Assembly (NCBI GenBank): GCA_031285645.1
Contig: JAITVU010000202.1
Coordinates: 1 to 10,611, forward strand
From: Oscillospiraceae bacterium
GTDB taxonomy: Bacteria > Bacillota > Clostridia > Oscillospirales > Ruminococcaceae
Direction: 5' to 3'
Length of the DNA: 10,611 nt
Each line of letters begins with the position of its first letter. The stretch's first letter is position 1. The notes below the pieces were generated by a model. The model worked only from the letters and a program-made list of their open reading frames with translations, made no database searches and was not told where the DNA came from. Of this stretch, positions 5,936 to 10,611 are shown one piece after another. Made by a program: the position numbers and the translations under genes.

Positions 5936-8900
5936 ATGAATCTTGGACTGTTGACGAATATTGTCAATGCCGATCGCCGCTATGCGCCTGAAAAGGCGTA
6001 TTGGCGCGAAAAGCTGGACGGATGCGTTGATTTTGGCCGGTCCGGCATAGAAATGGGTTCTGGAAATGAAAAAACCGGCCGCCAAACCTTTGCGGCGCGT
6101 TTTGCGCAAACATGCCGGCAAAATGCCGGGGAATCCATACAGGAGTACCTGTATCGGATGCTCGTCCTTTATACGGCCGCCCTCGGTTTTGTGCTGCACA
6201 AGTATCATCTCACGGATGAATGCATCATCGGGATGCCCGTATTTGAACAGGAATCGACCGGGCCCTTTATTAATGATGTTCTGGCGTGCCGCGTTAAACC
6301 GGACCCGGAAAGTACATGCCTTGACTACATAAAACAGGTGCGGGATGAATTGAATGAATCTGCCGCCAATATGAACTATCCTGTGGCATCGTTGTTGCCG
6401 GATACAGCTTCGGGGCGCCCGCTCTTCGGCGTGTGGCTGGCTTTCGACGGCATTCATCAAAGCTATGCCGCCGAACACCTTATGGGCAGTCTGTCCATCC
6501 GCTGCCGGTATAAGGCGGCGGCTCTGCACTGCGCAATCTCATTTGACGGCGCTGAAAGCGATATGGGTGTCGTCGGGGCCTTTTTTCGGCACGTTGAGAA
6601 CGCCGTTATGCATATGATCCGTAATCCCGGCGGCAAAGTGGCGGGCATCGATATGCTGGGGGAGGCGGAGCGGCGCACTATTGAGACTTTCAGCGCCGGT
6701 GACACGGTGATACTGGAGAAAGAGTCTATTTATGAGGTGTTCGAAAAAACAGTCAAACGCGCGCCTCAGCGCATGGCGGTTCAATACGGAAACACGGCGC
6801 TGACCTATGCCGAATTGAGCCGGGATGTGGCTTTGTTAAGCGGTTGTTTAATACGACGCGGCGTGGAACCCGGAAGCGTCGTCGGCATTAAGCTGTCCCG
6901 GTCGCATGGCTGGCTGGTTGCCGTTTTGGCTATTATAAAAGCCGGCGGAATCTGCCTGCCTCTTGATCCCATGGCGCCGCCCGGGCGCACTTCGTATATC
7001 ATTGAGGACAGCCGTGCCGGGTATGTGCTGTCTGAGCAATACGATCCATCCCTGGAAAAAACAAATGCAATTCAGATCAATTACGCCGCGATCAATTTTC
7101 CGGAAGACAACGAGGACAATGCCTGTGGCGCGGCGAAAATGAATGACAAGGCCTATATCATCTACACATCCGGGACAACGGGCCGTCCCAAGGGGATCAT
7201 GCTTGGGCAAAAAGGCATTGTCAACCATATTGAGGCAAAGATCAAAGTCCTGGGGATCGATGAGAATGACCGGATTGCCCATGCAATGAATATGAGTTTT
7301 GTCGCCTCAATCTGGCAGCTTTTGGCCCCTCTGTTTCGCGGCGCCTGCCTGGTCCTTTACGCGTCCGGCCTGTGCGCCGATGTCTGGAGCCTGTTTAAAG
7401 CGGCGCGGCGGGATAAGGTGACTGTCATGTGCATGGTACCCACGCTTTTAGCCGCGTACACGCAAATGATTGGCAGGCGCGGATCCGGGCGTGATCTGCC
7501 GGATGTCCGCTGGATTGTCCTGACAGGGGAGCAATGCCTGCCGGACCTGATCACGCGGTTTTACAATCTGTATCCGACAATAACGCTTCTGAACGCTTAC
7601 GGCCAGAGCGAATGCTCAGATGATACATGCCACTATATTATCCCGGCTAAAAAGGACATGAAATGCGTGCCGATCGGAAGGCCTATTCAGAATTTCACCG
7701 CCTTTGTCATGGATAAGGCGGGCAGGGCGCAGCCCGTGGGCATACCCGGTGAGTTATATTTGTCGGGTATCGGGCTCGCACAGGGGTATATCAATCTGCC
7801 GCAGCTCAGCGCCCAAAAGTTCATAGCAGGCAGCGCGGCGGGTTCGCTTCGCTGTTTTAGAACAGGGGATTTGGTCCGCTGGGCTTCCGACGGCAATCTG
7901 GAATATCTCGGCAGGGTGGACCGGCAGGTTAAAATCAGGGGTTACAGGATAGAGCCCGAAGAGATAGAGCGCTGTATTTATGCGAGTGGGTTGGTGCGCC
8001 AGGTTGCGGTGACAAGCCTTGGCGGCGCGCCTGAGGACCAATATCTGTGCGCCTTCATTGTCAGTGAGGATGTAACCGGCGCCGACGCAAAAATACAATC
8101 CTATTTAAAAGCCCGCCTGCCCGAATATATGGTTCCCACCAAAATAGTCGGGCTGAAAGCCATACCACGCACACCCAACGGCAAGACGGATTGGGAAGCG
8201 CTGCGCGCACACCAAACAGAGCCGTATGCGGACCGCGGGAGCACGGAACCGCTCACAGAGACGGAAGCGATGCTCACTGAGATCGTCCGCGAGATTTTAA
8301 AGGAGGAGACTGTAGGCAAAGACGATGATTTCTTTCAGATGGGATTCAATTCGATCAAGATACTGTATGTCATTTTGCTTTTGGAGCAGCGCGGGATTCG
8401 TTTAAGTGTTGAGGAGCTGCAAAAAAGGCCGACGGTTGCCATGTTGGCCGCGTATATCGATGAAAAAGACCGTGTGGAGGCGGAGAACCCGGCGCCGGTT
8501 CCACAAACGGATCGAACCGATACCCGCGTTACCGTTCGGGAAATCGAACCGTTTAACGATATTTTTTATAAAAACTGCTTTTACAACTCACTATTTCCGG
8601 TTATCCGTTCCTTTGGCCTGTCGATCGACCCGATTCTGGCCAATGACCTGATTTACTATGCGTACAAACCGGATACCGGCGATATGATCAGTTATGAGTC
8701 GTTTCAGGATATCATCGAGGTCGTCGGCGCGATGCGCATCAATGTCCACACGCAGCAAGTGAGCCGCGATATTGTGTCGGACACATGCGCCGCCATAAAG
8801 GCGGGCAGCCCCGTGATTCTGTGGATCGATAATTACTATAATCCGGCGGCGAAAAACCTGTTTAATAAAGCGCATCATCCGCATACAATTCTTGTGATGG

Positions 8901-9523
8901 GATATGACGAGGCGAGTCAGCATTTTGATGTGATCGACCATACGGATATCGATGCTTTGAACTACAAAAAGAGAACCATATCGTATCAGGATCTTCGCCG
9001 CGCTTACGACGGGTTTATCAGTGCGTATGGCGACCGGCCGGGCGACACAATCTACGCGTTTTCGAGAGATAAGGGGGTACCGCCGGATGACGGCGAAACA
9101 AAAAAAATGTTTTTTCAGAATTTGTTGTCCAATTCTGAAACCCTGACCCGGGGACTCGAGTCCCTGAAAGTGTTCGCCCACGCGTTTGCGTCGCGTTATA
9201 CAGATGTAAATGATCTGATAGAGGACGAAAACACGCTGATGAAACAAATCAACAGCGTCCTTGTGAGCCGCCGCGTGGAGCTATACCGCAATGAAAGGCT
9301 CTTTGACGCATTCCGGGGCCCCTGCCATCTGATGCAGGCGCTTATCGAACTGTGGAGCACGCTGCGTCTGTACTTAATCCGCCTGTGCCAAACAGGAAAA
9401 GAGGCCCACAATACCATAACAAAGCTCAATAGCCTGCTCGATCGGATTACCGGCCTGGAGAACGCTTACGTTGAGACTCTTGTTTTGGCGGCGCGGCTGG
9501 AACTGGACGCCGGACGCCGGTGA
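5936..9523 (+). CDS. NRPS: half C domain - A (beta-amino acid type?) - PCP - BtrH-like acyltransferase domain
   Basis: The protein has 1195 residues. Residues about 15-240 match only the C-terminal lobe of a condensation domain (YWREKLDG onward); the HHxxxDG lobe is absent. The A domain follows: YTSGTTGRPKG 410-420, NAYGQSE 553-559, FRTGD 641-645, GRVDRQVKIRGYRIE 659-673, catalytic K750. The pocket reads V456, A457, W460, C499, V528, T530, A554, D562, D563, K750. Val replaces the Asp that holds the alpha-amino group, which suggests a beta- or other non-alpha-amino acid, fitting the nearby PanD. The PCP is MGFNSIK with Ser806. Residues about 870-1030 resemble the BtrH N-terminal papain-like fold: NCFYNSL (C881), HHPHTILVMGYDE (H983), HFDVID (D1001). 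A helical tail of about 165 residues ends the protein. No thioesterase is present, so the last domain probably transfers the PCP-bound group to an amine. ATG 5936 is preferred; TTG 5930 is possible. Confidence 0.92.
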   Translation: MNLGLLTNIVNADRRYAPEKAYWREKLDGCVDFGRSGIEMGSGNEKTGRQTFAARFAQTCRQNAGESIQEYLYRMLVLYTAALGFVLHKYHLTDECIIGMPVFEQESTGPFINDVLACRVKPDPESTCLDYIKQVRDELNESAANMNYPVASLLPDTASGRPLFGVWLAFDGIHQSYAAEHLMGSLSIRCRYKAAALHCAISFDGAESDMGVVGAFFRHVENAVMHMIRNPGGKVAGIDMLGEAERRTIETFSAGDTVILEKESIYEVFEKTVKRAPQRMAVQYGNTALTYAELSRDVALLSGCLIRRGVEPGSVVGIKLSRSHGWLVAVLAIIKAGGICLPLDPMAPPGRTSYIIEDSRAGYVLSEQYDPSLEKTNAIQINYAAINFPEDNEDNACGAAKMNDKAYIIYTSGTTGRPKGIMLGQKGIVNHIEAKIKVLGIDENDRIAHAMNMSFVASIWQLLAPLFRGACLVLYASGLCADVWSLFKAARRDKVTVMCMVPTLLAAYTQMIGRRGSGRDLPDVRWIVLTGEQCLPDLITRFYNLYPTITLLNAYGQSECSDDTCHYIIPAKKDMKCVPIGRPIQNFTAFVMDKAGRAQPVGIPGELYLSGIGLAQGYINLPQLSAQKFIAGSAAGSLRCFRTGDLVRWASDGNLEYLGRVDRQVKIRGYRIEPEEIERCIYASGLVRQVAVTSLGGAPEDQYLCAFIVSEDVTGADAKIQSYLKARLPEYMVPTKIVGLKAIPRTPNGKTDWEALRAHQTEPYADRGSTEPLTETEAMLTEIVREILKEETVGKDDDFFQMGFNSIKILYVILLLEQRGIRLSVEELQKRPTVAMLAAYIDEKDRVEAENPAPVPQTDRTDTRVTVREIEPFNDIFYKNCFYNSLFPVIRSFGLSIDPILANDLIYYAYKPDTGDMISYESFQDIIEVVGAMRINVHTQQVSRDIVSDTCAAIKAGSPVILWIDNYYNPAAKNLFNKAHHPHTILVMGYDEASQHFDVIDHTDIDALNYKKRTISYQDLRRAYDGFISAYGDRPGDTIYAFSRDKGVPPDDGETKKMFFQNLLSNSETLTRGLESLKVFAHAFASRYTDVNDLIEDENTLMKQINSVLVSRRVELYRNERLFDAFRGPCHLMQALIELWSTLRLYLIRLCQTGKEAHNTITKLNSLLDRITGLENAYVETLVLAARLELDAGRR

Positions 9524-9533
9524 ATTTTTAACA

Positions 9534-9540
9534 GAAGGGG
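9534..9540 (+). promoter_or_regulatory. Ribosome binding site of the second radical SAM gene
   Basis: GAAGGGG lies 5 bases before the ATG at 9546. An ATG at 9541 is followed by TGA after two codons, so 9546 is the start. The 22-base gap to the NRPS stop fits a shared transcript. Confidence 0.6.
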
Positions 9541-9545
9541 ATGGC

Positions 9546-10611
9546 ATGACGAAAAGGATTCTGTTTCTGATTGTGTCCGACAACGACATGTGGCGCGACG
9601 TGGAGGAGCTCGGCACCGCCTATATGGTCTCTCAGGCGAGAAAATACGGGCATACGGCCCTTATGATGGAGACACAGGCGGCACAGTATGATAACGGCAT
9701 CATAGAAGAATACAAGCCGGATTTGGTTGTTTTCCCGATTTATTCATTAAACAGGGACGCCGTATACCGCATTTGCACTGAGATACGCGGCGCGTTCAGC
9801 GACCTTGTCTTGTGCGTCGGCGGGGCATTCACGGTCTACTATGCCAACTACGCGAACTATAACGCCGAGGCCATCCTACAGGGCTGCGCGGCTGTTAATG
9901 CCGTGATCAGGCACGAGGGAGAGCAAATTATCATCGATTTGCTCGATACGCTGAATGATCCGGGCGCATGGGAAAGCATTAACGGACTGGCCTATCGGAA
10001 TAAGGACGGCATTCATGTCAATGACGATAACGGCGAACGGCCGGATCTGAATACCTTGCCGTTTCCGGCGCGGGACCTGCTCCGTCAAAAGCGGTTGCCG
10101 TTCGCGCAGATTTCAACATCGCGCGGCTGCACGGCGCGCTGCAGCTTTTGCGCTTATCAGCTTATGTGGAAAGCGTGGCGCGGAAGAAATATAACTTCTG
10201 TATTGGATGAGATTCAGCAGCTGGTCGAGCGTGACGGCATTCACGCGTTCAATTTTGTCGACGGCAGCTTTGAGGACCCGGGCTATAACGCCGAGAGAAT
10301 GGCGGCGCTGGCGCAGGGTATTCTCGACAGGAAACTGCAAATTTCATACTACATACAGATGCGGGCGGAAACAAGCCGTAAAATCCCGGATGCCCTCATG
10401 CGATTACTGCGCGATTCCGGACTCAGCAGCGTTTGCCCCGGCCTTGAGTCGGCAAACGAGGACGACCTGAAGCTTTTCCGCAAGGCGCCGGCGCCCGATA
10501 CAATGACCTACGCGGTTGATTTTTTCAGGCGTCATGATGTCAATGTCGACCCGGGATTCATCAATTTCAACGCCTATTCCACGCCGGGCAACTTGGAGCG
10601 GAACATCGGGT
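9546..10611 (+). CDS. Cobalamin-binding-type radical SAM enzyme (3' truncated)
   Basis: The frame is open to the window edge, giving 355 residues. Residues 1 to about 140 look like the Rossmann-type B12-binding domain of class B radical SAM proteins: a MTKRILFLIVSD strand, PDLVVFPIYS, and VLCVGGAFTVYYA. The DxHxxG motif is not seen, as is common in this group. The radical SAM core starts near residue 185 with TSRGCTARCSFCAY; C195, C199 and C202 form the canonical CxxxCxxC. NFVDGSFED and GLESANEDDLKLFRK follow as expected for the barrel. Family members methylate unactivated carbon or phosphorus, or form rings or rearrange substrates; the reaction here cannot be read from sequence. It lies 22 bases after the BtrH-domain NRPS, so C-methylation or another modification of the product or a building block is likely. 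No stop codon is visible before the window ends. Confidence 0.88.
   Translation, partial: MTKRILFLIVSDNDMWRDVEELGTAYMVSQARKYGHTALMMETQAAQYDNGIIEEYKPDLVVFPIYSLNRDAVYRICTEIRGAFSDLVLCVGGAFTVYYANYANYNAEAILQGCAAVNAVIRHEGEQIIIDLLDTLNDPGAWESINGLAYRNKDGIHVNDDNGERPDLNTLPFPARDLLRQKRLPFAQISTSRGCTARCSFCAYQLMWKAWRGRNITSVLDEIQQLVERDGIHAFNFVDGSFEDPGYNAERMAALAQGILDRKLQISYYIQMRAETSRKIPDALMRLLRDSGLSSVCPGLESANEDDLKLFRKAPAPDTMTYAVDFFRRHDVNVDPGFINFNAYSTPGNLERNIG

Noticed and set aside
5794..5991. 65-codon + strand frame starting inside the second repeat copy
   Set aside because: It overlaps the NRPS start in another frame, has no ribosome binding site, and begins within the repeat. Only the repeat-derived part is shared with the first copy.
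5453..6529. 358-codon open frame on the minus strand
   Set aside because: It lies opposite the end of panD, the carrier protein, the repeat and the start of the NRPS, all of which have clear family motifs on the + strand. Its translation shows no recognisable motif.
1..10611. rRNA, tRNA, integrase or transposase genes
   Set aside because: None could be recognised by motif or structure on either strand.

Overview
The window is part of a biosynthetic gene cluster with every recognisable gene on the + strand. It suggests an anaerobic or facultative Bacillota (Clostridia-like) host. The signs are strong GGAGG-type ribosome binding sites, moderate GC, some TTG starts, two oxygen-sensitive radical SAM enzymes, and a GC-rich hairpin-bearing intergenic repeat present twice. 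The taxonomic call is inference only.

Layout. (i) 2-2485: 3' end of an NRPS with A (partial)-PCP-E domains. Its pocket residues read DFTKIGEVGK, close to the classical Asn code, so the module probably makes carrier-bound D-Asn. (ii) 2541-3839: radical SAM enzyme with C-x11-C-x2-C cysteine spacing. (iii) 3830-3980: a repeat element flanked by two perfect 32-bp direct repeats. (iv) 4073-5059: tryptophanyl-tRNA synthetase with an altered GEDQ loop. (v) 5157-5510: PanD-like aspartate 1-decarboxylase, a beta-alanine source. (vi) 5528-5782: stand-alone carrier protein. (vii) 5776-5876: second copy of the repeat. (viii) 5936-9523: unusual NRPS with half a C domain, then A, PCP and a BtrH-like papain-fold domain. 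Its A domain has Val where alpha-amino-acid-activating A domains have Asp. (ix) 9546 to the window end: cobalamin-binding-type radical SAM enzyme, cut by the edge.

Working model (inference). PanD makes beta-alanine. The second NRPS activates it, or another acid lacking an alpha-amine, and loads its own PCP and/or the free carrier protein. The fused Cys-His-Asp domain then transfers the acyl group to an amine acceptor, as BtrH does in butirosin biosynthesis, replacing both a condensation domain and a thioesterase. The D-Asn module supplies another building block, possibly an N-acyl-D-Asn prodrug cap. The two radical SAM enzymes would tailor the product. The TrpRS is either self-resistance against a Trp-like or TrpRS-inhibiting product, or a source of Trp-tRNA for an unusual coupling. 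No complete, catalytically competent condensation domain is visible, so how the modules are joined is the main open question.
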